Part shown: in pieces, positions 25,109 through 33,601 of the stretch | How the letters are laid out: every line of letters begins with the position of its first letter | Position numbering within the stretch: position 1 is the first letter of the stretch | Origin: Hyphomicrobiales bacterium | Lineage (GTDB): Bacteria; Pseudomonadota; Alphaproteobacteria; Rhizobiales; Rhizobiaceae | NCBI GenBank assembly: GCA_900472785.1 | Contig: UCJH01000028.1 | Coordinates: 107,031 to 171,030, forward strand | Direction of reading: 5' to 3' | DNA length: 64,000 bases | Made by a program: the position numbers and the translations under genes | The notes under the pieces: model-generated | Told to the model about the DNA's origin: nothing | Database searches by the model: none | Seen by the model: only the letters and a program-made list of their open reading frames with translations

Positions 25109-25351
25109 TCATCGTTGATCGCCTTCCAGCATCCTTATCTCATCGGTTATCTTGCCTGTTGTGTCCCTTAGCAGGGCAACATAGTTCGCCAGAAGGTCTG
25201 GAAGCTGCGGGAGGCGTGCCAGTAATTCCTGCGAGGCTTCGTCCGATTTGAGCGTTTCCAGATAGGCCTCGGCTATTGCAGCCTCCATTGCATATCCGTG
25301 GCGGCGGGAAATTAGCGGGGCGACCGGATCGCTGTAATAATCGTCGGGCAT
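25109..25351 (-). CDS. Small unknown protein downstream of SRAP
   Basis: An 80-residue acidic helical protein (MPDDYYSDPVAPLISRR, AAIAEAYLETLKSDEASQ, LPDLLANYVALLRD). ATG 25351 starts one base after the stop of the SRAP gene (TGA-C-ATG), so the two are translated together. A TTG three codons upstream is less likely. No family recognised. Confidence 0.58.
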   Translation of the reverse strand: MPDDYYSDPVAPLISRRHGYAMEAAIAEAYLETLKSDEASQELLARLPQLPDLLANYVALLRDTTGKITDEIRMLEGDQR

Positions 25352-25352
25352 G

Positions 25353-26069
25353 TCACGCAACCTCCAACAGGATCAGCTTGTCGTTCGCGAGCGGTCGCTG
25401 CAGCGCTTTGGCTTGCTCCCATGGTGCCGTCAGCCATTCCTCGACCTCGTCGCGTTCAGTGAGGGTGACGGGCATCGCCTTTTCATGAACCCGGCTAACA
25501 AGTGCGTTGGGCTCGGTGGTCAGGAAAGCGAATAGATCGGTGACAATCAGCCCTTCCTTGATTTTGCGCACGCTCTCCCACTGTGGAACCCAGATTCCGG
25601 CGAAGAAAATCAGCGGCTGCTCGGCTGATCGCGCGAACCAGGCATTCGGCGTTCGGCCGCCTTCAATCCTTCTGGCCGGATCCGGTTCGGCAAACTTCGT
25701 CATCGGCACGACGCAGCGGTTCTCAACGCTTAGCCATCGCGTCCAATGTTTGCTCAATGTATTCCGGACATTGGTGGTCCCGCCGTCCGGCTCCATCTTC
25801 AGCAACTCATCGAAATTGACGTCCTTACCTTTGGCTCGCAGCTTGTCGGCGCGTTTCGCTGCAGCTTGATACAGCGCCTGCTTCGAACTTGGCATGCCCC
25901 AGCGAACGCTTGTCAGCTCTCGCAGCCCCTTGTTGTTGCGGACGATCGGCGCCATGCGGTCCTTATAGACGTCGATCGACGGCTCCATGTTGCCGAGTGT
26001 ATCGACCATGGCCCTGGTCTGTTCTCGAATAGCTTCCTGGCTGGTGGTAACGTTGTAGAGATTGCACAT
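25353..26069 (-). CDS. SRAP (YedK/HMCES) family protein
   Basis: A 238-residue SOS-response-associated peptidase. The product starts MCNLYNVTTSQ, so after Met removal Cys2 is the N-terminal residue that forms a thiazolidine crosslink with abasic sites; the conserved Asn, the ENRCVVPMTKFAEPD stretch and the late His in VSRVHEKAMPV complete the active site. It protects single-stranded DNA at abasic sites (known for the family). ATG 26069 is fixed by the need for Cys2; the frame to 26120 is not homologous. It is followed directly by an 80-residue gene. Confidence 0.92.
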   Translation of the reverse strand: MCNLYNVTTSQEAIREQTRAMVDTLGNMEPSIDVYKDRMAPIVRNNKGLRELTSVRWGMPSSKQALYQAAAKRADKLRAKGKDVNFDELLKMEPDGGTTNVRNTLSKHWTRWLSVENRCVVPMTKFAEPDPARRIEGGRTPNAWFARSAEQPLIFFAGIWVPQWESVRKIKEGLIVTDLFAFLTTEPNALVSRVHEKAMPVTLTERDEVEEWLTAPWEQAKALQRPLANDKLILLEVA

Positions 26070-26143
26070 ACTGACTGTAATGGCCCCATAAATATCCGGA
26101 CACGATCTCCCACTTAACAAGTGTGCGAGGTAATGTGCCCATT

Positions 26144-26490
26144 ATGACTAGTCACAATCCGAAGATAGAAGTCCTGTCCGGTCCTGAGCGCCGCCGTCGC
26201 TGGTCGACAGCGGAGAAGCTCGCGATAGTCCAGTAGACCTACGAGCCGGATGTCACGGTCAGCATCGTTGCCCGACGGCATGGCATTCAGCCGAACCAGT
26301 TAATCGCCTGGCGCAAACTTGCAGCGCAGGGCGCGCTGACGGCGACGGCATCGTAGGATGAGGTCGTTCCTGCATCCGGATACAGAGCACTTCAGAACCA
26401 AGTTAAAGAACTTCAGCTCCTCCTCGGCAAAAAGATGATGGAAGGCGAAATCCTCAAAGAAGCGCTTGAGATAGCAGCGCACCCGCTCAG
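26144..26490 (+). pseudogene. Decayed IS3-family orfA (IS2-like)
   Basis: One frame from ATG 26144 reads like an IS2-group OrfA: SGPERRRRWSTAEKLAIVQ, stop (26234), VARRHGIQPNQLIAWRKLAA, stop (26354), EVVPASGYRALQNQVKELQ, LLGKKMMEGEILKEALE. Two in-frame stops and the absence of an orfB show decay. Its last part runs in frame into the next gene, inflating that open frame. Exact ends are not visible. Confidence 0.75.
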
Positions 26491-26749
26491 CCTATATCTT
26501 CAGCGCGATCTGCCCCCAGCACGGCAAGGCCGCCGCCCTAACCGCTCGCTTAGTGAGCTTGGCTGCAACCCATTATTCGCTCGCTGCTTGCAAGCCAATA
26601 AACTCAGTCTGGCGCTGAACTGCCGCGCCTGCGGGACCGGACGATGTCACACAGCGGGGGCTGATTGTCCCAACCCACATAATCAGTCATGGAACTCTGT
26701 TGTCGGCTGCTTCGTTTCAGTTATGCGTTGCAAACCGAGGAGAAGACGA

Positions 26750-27442
26750 TTGGCGATTATTGCCACAGCGGGCTGGTCTATCGCGACGAGGGAGGCGAAC
26801 CGGTTTGCGCCTGACGGAAGCGGTCTAACCCGATATGCATCCGTGTTCGACGGCGTCGAGATCAACTCCACCTTCTACCGCCGACACAAGATGTCGACCT
26901 TCGCGCGGTGGGCTGAGTCCGTCCCGGATAGCTTCCGCTTTGCGGTCAAAATCCCCAAGGAAATTACCCACTCCCGCGCGATGCAAGACATCATTGAGCC
27001 GTTTAACACCTTTCTTGAAGATATTGTGCCTCTCGGAGCAAAGCGCGGTCCGCTTCTTTGCCAGCTACCACCCTCCTTGGCATTCAATGCCTACCAATTC
27101 GACGGTGCATTTAAGGCAATGCGGCATGCCGATGAAGGGCAGATTGTCATCGAAGTTCGCCACAAAAGCTGGACATCGAAGGTGGCACTGGATATGCTCA
27201 AGAATTACGCGATCGATCGGGTGCTCGCCGATCCTGCACCGGTATGGCCGGCGGAGGATTTCGACACACTGCCGAAATACGTCCGTCTGCACGGCAAGCC
27301 GAAGATCTACTATTCGAACTACACCGACGACGAGATCAGGGCGTTCTTAGACGTTTCGGCGAGAGACGGCTGGTGCGTATTCGATAACACTGCCTCGGGC
27401 GCCGCCATCGAAAACGCTCTGACCATGCTCGAAACATGCTGA
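26750..27442 (+). CDS. DUF72 (YecE-like) family protein
   Basis: The 230-residue protein is a DUF72 TIM-barrel protein: IATAGWSIATREANRF, FDGVEINSTFYRRHK, FRFAVKIPKEITHSR, GPLLCQLPPSLAFN, then VEVRHKSW-like IVIEVRHKSW and a YVRLHGKPKIYYSNY motif near the end. The function of the family is unknown. TTG 26750 with GAGGAG 6 nt upstream is favoured; ATG 26723 is an alternative. The open frame reaches back to 26435 only because it joins an IS relic in phase. It is alone on its strand. Confidence 0.8.
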   Translation: MAIIATAGWSIATREANRFAPDGSGLTRYASVFDGVEINSTFYRRHKMSTFARWAESVPDSFRFAVKIPKEITHSRAMQDIIEPFNTFLEDIVPLGAKRGPLLCQLPPSLAFNAYQFDGAFKAMRHADEGQIVIEVRHKSWTSKVALDMLKNYAIDRVLADPAPVWPAEDFDTLPKYVRLHGKPKIYYSNYTDDEIRAFLDVSARDGWCVFDNTASGAAIENALTMLETC

Positions 27443-27606
27443 GCGTCTCAGGCTTACCCGCCAATGCTCGTGCCGTTCAGGCGGTTTTGTGTCAGATCAA
27501 GAAGGGATTTATTGGATGTCGGATCGCAGCAAGAAGAGCTATATGAATAAGTAACTCATTAGGCTTGAGCTGCGCGTCCCATGCCGTCGGGGCAGGTTAT
27601 GCGTCT

Positions 27607-28215
27607 TCAGCAAAAACCATTCAGTTTAAGGATCTTATGCGCCTCGATCGATGCCCGAAGCTCGTCCTCTGAGGTGCGGTTGCCCTGGTTGGCGTCGGGA
27701 TGGTGCATTTGGAGCTTCTCCTTGTAGCGGCGTCTGATTTCCTCCGCCGTAGCGTCCGGCAACAGGCCAAGTGTTTCGAAAGCCTTGGCTTCGAGCACCT
27801 TTAGTTTTTGTTTAGGGAGAGGGCCGGGCTGCGCCTGGCGTTGGGTGGCTGTTTTGCGGGCGTTTAATGTCTTCGCAGAACCGGAGCGGACAGTGGAAGG
27901 AATAGGGATTTCGGTCGCTTCGGATGCTCTGGTACCAACGGTAGGACGACTGCCAGTTGTCGCTTCCATCTGATAGCGAGCGACATCAGCGTGTGATGGA
28001 GCCGTTGTGTAGCTATATGCCTTGTTGTATTCCTTCACATGTTCAAGACAGAACAGGAGATAGAGGCCTTCAGCACCCGCCCCAACCGGTGCGCGATGCG
28101 TGCCTGCCCTTTCACAGCTATCCCATTGGCATTTCGGGCCCACGGGTTCGCTGGCGGCAACAGTCTTTTTGCGAGCAGATCTAAGGCCCACGAATATTTT
28201 CGAATCAAGTGTCAT
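27607..28215 (-). CDS. J-domain (DnaJ-like) protein
   Basis: This 202-residue protein carries a C-terminal J domain (about 145-200): FETLGLLPDATAEEIRRRYK, then HHPDANQGN with the HPD motif that stimulates DnaK. The N-terminal half has CQWDSCERAG and YLLFCLEHVKEYN, a Cys-x4-Cys and Cys-x2-His pattern that could bind zinc, as in rhizobial DnaJ-like proteins. ATG 28215 starts MTLDSKIF; upstream ATG codons are less consistent with the family. Single gene. Confidence 0.82.
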   Translation of the reverse strand: MTLDSKIFVGLRSARKKTVAASEPVGPKCQWDSCERAGTHRAPVGAGAEGLYLLFCLEHVKEYNKAYSYTTAPSHADVARYQMEATTGSRPTVGTRASEATEIPIPSTVRSGSAKTLNARKTATQRQAQPGPLPKQKLKVLEAKAFETLGLLPDATAEEIRRRYKEKLQMHHPDANQGNRTSEDELRASIEAHKILKLNGFC

Positions 28216-28432
28216 CTCGTCGTTATGGATGGCGCGCATCACCTCGGCAAGGTTAGTGAAATTCGAATGGCCGCGTTGCAGACGGAACTTCGCCCCCTCG
28301 CAACGGCGTCCACACCTCTAGAGTTTTGATCGGTATGGCCTTGCCAAATTTTCAACTGACTGGCATCGCAACCGCATCTTTTTTCGATGACCCGCGTTGT
28401 TCTTTCTCAAAACAAATATGAAGGAAGACGGA

Positions 28433-28756
28433 ATGCGGAACGGCGGCAGTAAGATGACGGGCAATATCGATGAAATAGACGAATATTTCAAACACGCAGT
28501 CGAAGCGGACGAGAGAGAATACGCAGCGGTCGTACCGTCTCAAAACAACGATGACATGCATCGGGAGGAAGTGCGACGCCTCAACGCACTCGTGGCCCAT
28601 TTGCGCGATCAAGTCCGTGAAATCCAATCCCGGTCACATAGCAATGATAGAGCTCGGAACGGATCGGGATTTCCCTTAATTTCAACGGTTCTTTTTGCGG
28701 CTGGCTTGGTCAGCATTCTGTTAGCCGTACAGACGCGAAACTTTCGCCGGAAATAA
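28433..28756 (+). CDS. Small tail-anchored coiled-coil protein
   Basis: The 107-residue protein has an acidic N terminus (IDEIDEYFKHAVEADERE), a helical segment with heptad-like pattern (REEVRRLNALVAHLRDQVRE) and one C-terminal membrane helix (PLISTVLFAAGLVSILLAV) followed by a basic tail RNFRRK. The layout suggests a protein held in the inner membrane facing the cytoplasm. ATG 28433 has AAGGAAG upstream; ATG 28418 is a weaker choice. No family recognised. The gene 28768 follows after 11 bp. Confidence 0.6.
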   Translation: MRNGGSKMTGNIDEIDEYFKHAVEADEREYAAVVPSQNNDDMHREEVRRLNALVAHLRDQVREIQSRSHSNDRARNGSGFPLISTVLFAAGLVSILLAVQTRNFRRK

Positions 28757-28767
28757 AGGTGAACCAA

Positions 28768-28929
28768 ATGTCCACCAAAGATGTTGTAAAGTCGCGTGTC
28801 ACACACGTCGCCGGCCCAGACGAAAAACAACCAGCGGCCGGCGTCGAGGACGGCAGCATGGAGGCCGAAAACCGGAAGGCCAAGGTGAAGTGGCCACGTG
28901 TAAATAAGGCGAATCCAGAGGAAGTTTAG
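28768..28929 (+). CDS. Small charged protein, unknown
   Basis: A 53-residue ORF (MSTKDVVKSRVTHVAGPDEK, NRKAKVKWPRVNKANPEEV). It has no hydrophobic segment and is probably disordered. AAAGGTG precedes the ATG and it lies 11 bp after the tail-anchored protein gene, suggesting one transcript. Confidence 0.5.
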   Translation: MSTKDVVKSRVTHVAGPDEKQPAAGVEDGSMEAENRKAKVKWPRVNKANPEEV

Positions 28930-29118
28930 TATCCGAGTTATCTCAAGGGCGGCGGTAGCCGTCGAGAAAGCGGCGCGCCAGATAGTGCTGAATTCGCGAC
29001 ACGCCCGATCGCATTGGAGATTGTCCGCAGACTTGGATTCCCCGACGGATGAGTTAGGGCTCACATCCTTAAAGGACGAAATCGCCTAGATTCCCGTCTG
29101 GGAGCAGGAGCGGAAGCG

Positions 29119-29292
29119 ATGAAAGCATCGAACTTTTCGAACGCCCAGAAGGCGTTCAAGCATGACGGTGGTTGGCCGGTTGTGGAGATTTGCCAGAAGG
29201 TGGGACCAGCCAAGCAATCCTCGATGAATTCGAGCGTCGCCTCGAAGCCAGCGGCGTTCCGATGGCAGTCAATCGAGGGTCATATTTATTAA
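29119..29292 (+). pseudogene. Decayed IS3-type orfA fragment
   Basis: The ORF starts MKASNFSNAQKAFKHDGGWP and continues VVEICQKVG, close to the start of a common rhizobial OrfA (K-S-FS-AQKAF, then PV-EICRKAGIS). After KVG the homology stops in this frame, while the +2 frame resumes with GTSQAI, so an indel is present. No orfB follows. The remaining sequence of 28930-29511 shows no other gene. Confidence 0.55.
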
Positions 29293-29511
29293 ACCACCCT
29301 CATCGGCAGGGTGAGCCGGCCTGCGTGTCACATTGCTCAGTGCGACAAGCGATTTTGGCGTCTACCCGGCAGAGTTTACCAACCCTTGCGACGAGGAAAG
29401 GTCGCCATGGATATCGAGGTCAAATGACCGAGATTCGTCGATCAAACGCGACCGTACAAGGAAACTTAATTCCCTTGCGATAAGGAGTCACTCAAATGCG
29501 GAGATCTGAAC

Positions 29512-30282
29512 ATGTCGAACCCATGCAACGGCTGCCGCGGTGACAAGGCTTTTGATCTGCCTTTTACAATGGCGTTCCAGCCAATCGTCGATATCAAGAC
29601 CGGCGCGACTTTTGCCCACGAGGCGCTGGTGCGGGGTCCTAACGGAGAAGGTGCAGGCTCCGTACTGAGCCAAGTTGGTGCTGATAACCGTTATGCCTTC
29701 GATCAGCAGTGCCGTGTGAAAGCTATAGAGCTTGCTGCAAAGCTATACGATACCAATGACCAGGTAAAACTCTCCATCAATTTTATGCCGAACGCGGTGT
29801 ACGAGCCTCGTGCTTGTATTCGGCTGACGCTCGCGACTGCTATGAGCGTTGGTTTTCCGCTGGACCGCATCATTTTTGAGTTTACTGAGGACGAGCGGCT
29901 CGACACAAAGCATGTCCTCCATATTCTTCGTACCTATAGAGACATGGGGTTCAAGACTGCCATCGACGATTTTGGTGCGGGGCACGCCGGTCTCGGTCTG
30001 CTTACCCACTTTCAGCCTGATATCGTCAAGTTGGACATGGATATGATCAGAGGCATCGATAGTGATTCCGTCCGACGCACAATCGTGAAGCATACTCTGA
30101 GGATGCTTGAAGAACTGTCGATTGTTCCATTGTGCGAGGGTGTTGAAACAGAGGATGAACTGCTGGTATTGCGCGATCTGGGGGTGTCACTGGTTCAGGG
30201 TTACGTTCTGGCAAAGCCAAAATTAGAAGGCCTGGCGGAGGTGGCTGCAGTTGGGTGCTTGTCTGCGAAGCCGTCTAGGTGA
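29512..30282 (+). CDS. EAL-domain cyclic-di-GMP phosphodiesterase
   Basis: A 256-residue stand-alone EAL protein. Catalytic-site motifs are present: the EAL signature in HEALVRGPNG, the Asn in KLSINFMP, Glu in FEFTEDE, the metal pair in TAIDDFGAGHAG, Lys in PDIVKLD and Glu in LCEGVET. It should hydrolyse cyclic-di-GMP to pGpG. No GGDEF, PAS or membrane segment is attached. A Cys-x2-Cys at the N terminus (CNGC) could be a redox or metal site. ATG 29512 is the first start. Confidence 0.9.
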   Translation: MSNPCNGCRGDKAFDLPFTMAFQPIVDIKTGATFAHEALVRGPNGEGAGSVLSQVGADNRYAFDQQCRVKAIELAAKLYDTNDQVKLSINFMPNAVYEPRACIRLTLATAMSVGFPLDRIIFEFTEDERLDTKHVLHILRTYRDMGFKTAIDDFGAGHAGLGLLTHFQPDIVKLDMDMIRGIDSDSVRRTIVKHTLRMLEELSIVPLCEGVETEDELLVLRDLGVSLVQGYVLAKPKLEGLAEVAAVGCLSAKPSR

Positions 30283-30500
30283 TTGGCGCCTTGACATGAA
30301 ACGTCATTCTTAAGCTCTACTGAAAAGCGATTTGGGATGCTGCTATTCAGCATAAGCCTTGGCTAGCGCGATCGTCGGCAATTCTTGCCGAGATCAACCG
30401 GACATTCACGATGCTTGGATCAAAATCGGTCGATGAGCCATTGAAGCAGGTCAACGTGCTGGAGTGATAATGAAACTCGTATGTCAGACCACGCGACAGT

Positions 30501-30974
30501 TCAGGCAGTGGTCGTCGCCGCTGGCCGCACATTTCGCTCGTGATAGCGCATTTTCCAGTGAACAATGTCGGGATTGCTTTCGAGCTTGACCAATATCCAT
30601 CCAAGCTGCACGACGCCAACGGATAACTTGATGGTTACCACGCTGATAGCGGAAAACGCCTCGACCAATCTTTTGGCATCTTCCTCAAAGCTGGTCGCTC
30701 CATCGACCTCGTAGGAATAACACCCCTCACTACCGCCCTCCAGAGTTAATAGGGTGTCCGTCAAATGGGCGTTGGTGGCGAGCGCTGGTCGCCCAGGGGT
30801 ATTGTCGCCATGCCGTTGAACACGATGATAATCCCACCCGAACACAGCATGCAAATCTGTTTCGTCGCGTGTATCAGATTTTGCAAATTGGCGAAGCGAT
30901 AACGTTGAAGTCCCCATGGTAAGATCGCCAATGATGGCAACGACCTTTTTCCATTCCACGACACGTTCAAACAT
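30501..30974 (-). CDS. Unknown protein, 157 residues
   Basis: The frame from ATG 30974 has GGAG 7 nt upstream. The sequence is globular in look (VVEWKKVVAIIGDLTMGTS, DLHAVFGWDYHRVQRHGD, DAKRLVEAFSAISVVTIKL, VVQLGWILVKLESNPD). No domain recognised. It lies in a 1.2-kb stretch (30283-31509) otherwise holding only a repeat (31151-31244). The same bases on other frames give shorter, less plausible ORFs. Confidence 0.45.
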   Translation of the reverse strand: MFERVVEWKKVVAIIGDLTMGTSTLSLRQFAKSDTRDETDLHAVFGWDYHRVQRHGDNTPGRPALATNAHLTDTLLTLEGGSEGCYSYEVDGATSFEEDAKRLVEAFSAISVVTIKLSVGVVQLGWILVKLESNPDIVHWKMRYHERNVRPAATTTA

Positions 30975-31150
30975 GCGCCAGCTCCGTTTGTTCAATACAT
31001 GCTCCTCCCTCAGTTTTTGGCAACCGGCAGCTTCGAAAGCATTTGATGTGGACAGAATCGGATCAGTGCAGGGCGCACGAGCGAAATCTGAACACGAGGC
31101 TCCTTGGAACTATTCCGATAGTTCCTCATTCCCTTAACGAGGTCGCAGCT

Positions 31151-31244
31151 GTGTCAACGGGACGTGACGGGGATGGTGAACACAGGGATTTTTCCCGTTT
31201 CTTCCTGTGGCCAACGAAACGGCAGGCGAGCATCCCACCCGTCC
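31151..31244 (+). repeat. 94-bp repeat with conserved hairpin, copy 1
   Basis: It matches 61763-61856 at about 77 of 94 positions without any gap. CACAGG (31181-31186) pairs with CCTGTG (31204-31209) around a loop containing ATTTTTCC. In the other copy two of these pairs are replaced by different complementary pairs. The repeat lies in intergenic DNA 265 bp before the DUF3833 gene. Confidence 0.65.
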
Positions 31245-31509
31245 AGGCGTGATCTCATCCGACCGGCATAAAAAGACGCACATGATCGACCCACACCTGG
31301 TTCCGCCCGTTCACGCATATAGAAAAGCCGGATGCGATATCTCGTGATAAATGACGCCCTGCAGTTCATGGAGGGAGAGGCGTACCATCTGGATGGACAA
31401 GGCTGATATCCTCTTCGCGTTTTGGATATGGCCGATGTCGTCCCTGATGCACTCGGAAGCGTAAGTTAAATAGGGACGGACAGCTTCGCAAATTGCATTG
31501 GAGGTCGCC

Positions 31510-32088
31510 ATGCATTTTTCCCGTCGGACGTTCGTCACCGCCCTGGCAGCAGGCGCAGGAAGCATGTGTAGCGGCCCTAACGCGCAGGCCCATCTCAAGG
31601 AGAACATGCCAGTGGAAATCGCTAAATTTGCGGGGAAGACACCCCGTTTCGAGCTTGAAAAGTTCTTTTCCGGGAAACTCGAGGGATGGGGATACACGGT
31701 CAGTCGCTTCAATACCTTGCAGAACCAGTTCAAGATCGTGACGAAGGGGAAGTGGGACGCAAGCACCAGCATTCTTTCCTTAAAGGAGACTTATACATTC
31801 GATGATGGCCATAGTGATGTCTTGAATTGGACGATCCTCAAGCAGTCGGCCAGCAAATACGAGGGCCGTGAGGATCGCATTGATGGAGCGGCCAAAGGCG
31901 AGCAGGCTGGAAACGCTTTTCACTGGACATACAGGCGAGATGTTCCTGACAAGGAAGGTAAGACCTCCAGCTTGGGTTTCGACGACTGGTTCTGGCTTCA
32001 GCAACCAGATGTCATGGTTGCCCACGCCTCGATGACTAAGCTGGGCATCGAAGTCGCAAGGCTCTCGGCTTTTTACCGCAAAATTTGA
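31510..32088 (+). CDS. DUF3833 exported lipoprotein-like protein
   Basis: This 192-residue protein has an RR-type signal (FSRRTFVTALAAGAGSMCSG) with a Cys that may be the lipid-attachment site. The body matches DUF3833: FAGKTPRFELEKFFSGKLEG, FKIVTKGKWD, LKETYTFDDG, EDRIDGAAKGEQAGNAFHW and FDDWFWLQQPDVMVAHA. The domain is a calycin-like beta barrel of unknown ligand. ATG 31510 has GGAGG 6 nt upstream. It precedes the stress PPOX-fold gene by 83 bp. Confidence 0.82.
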   Translation: MHFSRRTFVTALAAGAGSMCSGPNAQAHLKENMPVEIAKFAGKTPRFELEKFFSGKLEGWGYTVSRFNTLQNQFKIVTKGKWDASTSILSLKETYTFDDGHSDVLNWTILKQSASKYEGREDRIDGAAKGEQAGNAFHWTYRRDVPDKEGKTSSLGFDDWFWLQQPDVMVAHASMTKLGIEVARLSAFYRKI

Positions 32089-32171
32089 AGGTCGGCGGCG
32101 CGAGGGCCGACAACACGGCGCGAAGCCGCGCGCACCTGCAAAACACTAACCACGGAAAAGGAAAGAGTTAG

Positions 32172-32657
32172 ATGGCTGACGAAAAGGAACTGAAAGACAA
32201 ATTTTGGCGGGCAATAAAATCCGACATGACGGTGATGCTTGGTTTGGCGGGCGTCGATGAGAGCCATACGCGGCCCATGGCGGCTCAGCTCGACGGCGAG
32301 GATGGTCCGATCTGGTTTTTCACATCGACCGAATCTGATCTTGTCAAACAGCTCTCCACTGCCCACCGAGCAGTCGCTACTTTTGCGTCGAAGGGACATG
32401 ACGTGTTCGCAGCAATTCATGGCGACCTCAAAGTCGATAATGACCGCGCGGTCATTGATCGCCTTTGGAACAGGTTCGTTGCTGCCTGGTACGAAAAGGG
32501 CAAGGACGATCCCAAGCTCGTTCTACTCAGGTTCGACACCGAACGAGCAGAAATCTGGAAAGATGGTTCCAGTCTTTGGGCGGGTATCAAACTGCTTCTC
32601 GGTTCGGATCCGAAGCAGGACTACAAGCATAACGTCGCTGAGGTGATCCTGAAGTAG
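32172..32657 (+). CDS. Pyridoxamine 5'-phosphate oxidase-fold general stress protein
   Basis: A 161-residue flavin-type split barrel of the general stress protein 26 group: DMTVMLGLAG, HTRPMAAQLDGEDGPIWFFT, DLVKQLSTAHRAVATFASKG and the RFDTERAEIWKDGSSL end. These proteins bind FMN or FAD; the reaction is not known. ATG 32172 follows AAGGAAAGAG. It lies downstream of the DUF3833 gene on the same strand. Confidence 0.85.
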   Translation: MADEKELKDKFWRAIKSDMTVMLGLAGVDESHTRPMAAQLDGEDGPIWFFTSTESDLVKQLSTAHRAVATFASKGHDVFAAIHGDLKVDNDRAVIDRLWNRFVAAWYEKGKDDPKLVLLRFDTERAEIWKDGSSLWAGIKLLLGSDPKQDYKHNVAEVILK

Positions 32658-32721
32658 TCGAGGGGGCTCTCCAGCTCCTTACTGCTTCTGCTTTGACCAC
32701 GATGTAATGCAGTGCAGGAAG

Positions 32722-33177
32722 CTAGGTCGTAGACTCATAACGATCTGATCCAATTCTTGCTGCTGGCAATTTGACGGCGGCGAGAAAGTTCATCGGGTCC
32801 TTGTCGTGACAGGTGGCGATGCCTCTGAACTGTTTGAGTTTGCTGAAGAAACGCTCGATAAGATTGCGCTGTCGGTAAACCCATTGGCTGAAAGGGAAGC
32901 TTCCCTTCCGATTGCTTTTGGCAGGAATATTGGCCCATGCCTGCCGTTGCTTTGCAAATGCTCTTATCGCGTTTGTATCGTAGGCCTTGTCCGCCAGCAG
33001 GATCGCACCCTTGGAGATTGTCTGTAACAATGGTTCGGCCATGCGACCGTCATGGGCTTGGCCGGCTGTGAGCGCGAGACGGATCGGTCGGCCATCGGCA
33101 TCGACAACGGCGTGGATTTTGGTGGTCAAGCCGCCACGGGAACGTCCGATGCAGCCATCGTCTTGATCCCCCTTTTT
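32722..33177 (-). CDS. IS5-family transposase, downstream part (frameshifted)
   Basis: This is the C-terminal 150 or so residues of the transposase, read in the -1 frame after a slip in the A-run of 33172-33178. It has the DDE residues D in LLADKAYDTNAIR and E in RQRNLIERFFSKLKQFR, with the conserved GGLTTKIHAVVDADG. Its stop TAG is built from the CTAG target duplication outside the element. It has no start of its own; the functional protein is a fusion with orfA. Confidence 0.85.
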   Translation of the reverse strand, partial: KKGDQDDGCIGRSRGGLTTKIHAVVDADGRPIRLALTAGQAHDGRMAEPLLQTISKGAILLADKAYDTNAIRAFAKQRQAWANIPAKSNRKGSFPFSQWVYRQRNLIERFFSKLKQFRGIATCHDKDPMNFLAAVKLPAARIGSDRYESTT

Positions 33178-33571
33178 CCCGTCGCCGCATGTTGATGAAC
33201 ACGGACGCAGGAGCTGTCGATCATGACGATATCGCCATCGAAAGCCTTGGAAATCTCGCCCAGAACATGATCCCAGACACCCGCCATGCGCCATCGCACG
33301 AACCGGTTGTAGCAAGTTGTATACGGACCATATCGATCCGGAACGTCTGCCCAGGCCGAGCCTGTCCGGAACCGCCACAAGATGCCGTTGATCACCCACC
33401 GGTCGTCAACGCGCGGCACGCCACGCGGTTTATTTGGCAACAACGGCTGGATGACGGTCCATTCGAAATCGGTCAAATCAAACCGGCGACGGGTCATGAG
33501 AAGCCTCCAAATCAAGACCCCAGTGAATCAAAATCGCACCGATTTGCAAACCCATTTTATGAGTGCGCAAC
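32726..33571 (-). mobile_element. IS5-family insertion sequence, IS427-like
   Basis: An 846-bp element: GTCGTAGACTCATAA at 32726 and the complement of GTTGCGCACTCATAA at 33571 are its inverted ends, with identical ACTCATAA cores. A CTAG duplication flanks it (32722-32725 and 33572-33575), the usual target of this subgroup. It inserted 27 bp downstream of the SDR gene stop. Confidence 0.88.
33126..33497 (-). CDS. IS5-family transposase, upstream part (OrfA)
   Basis: The 123-residue product starts MTRRRFDLTDFEW and has the DUF4096-type segment (LLPNKPRGVPRVDDRWVING, WRFRTGSAWADVPDRYGPY) and the first catalytic Asp in DIVMIDSSCVRVHQHA. ORF 1 runs to a stop soon after GIKTMAAS. A-AAA-AGG at 33171-33178 on the minus strand lets -1 slippage join it to the downstream part. 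Confidence 0.86.
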   Translation of the reverse strand: MTRRRFDLTDFEWTVIQPLLPNKPRGVPRVDDRWVINGILWRFRTGSAWADVPDRYGPYTTCYNRFVRWRMAGVWDHVLGEISKAFDGDIVMIDSSCVRVHQHAATGKRGIKTMAASDVPVAA

Positions 33572-33601
33572 CTAGGGAGAAGTGCTCCTCCTTGAAGAAT
33601 T

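Noticed and set aside
24741-25112. A 123-codon minus-strand open frame
   Set aside because: Composition is unlike a real protein (Ser/Arg/Leu mix) and no domain is seen; probably by chance.
26435-27442. A 335-codon open frame as one long protein
   Set aside because: The first 100 or so residues are decayed IS3 sequence; the DUF72 homology begins near 26750 at a TTG with a good ribosome site.
30347-30619. A 90-codon minus-strand ORF
   Set aside because: It overlaps the 157-residue candidate in a different frame and lacks a ribosome site.
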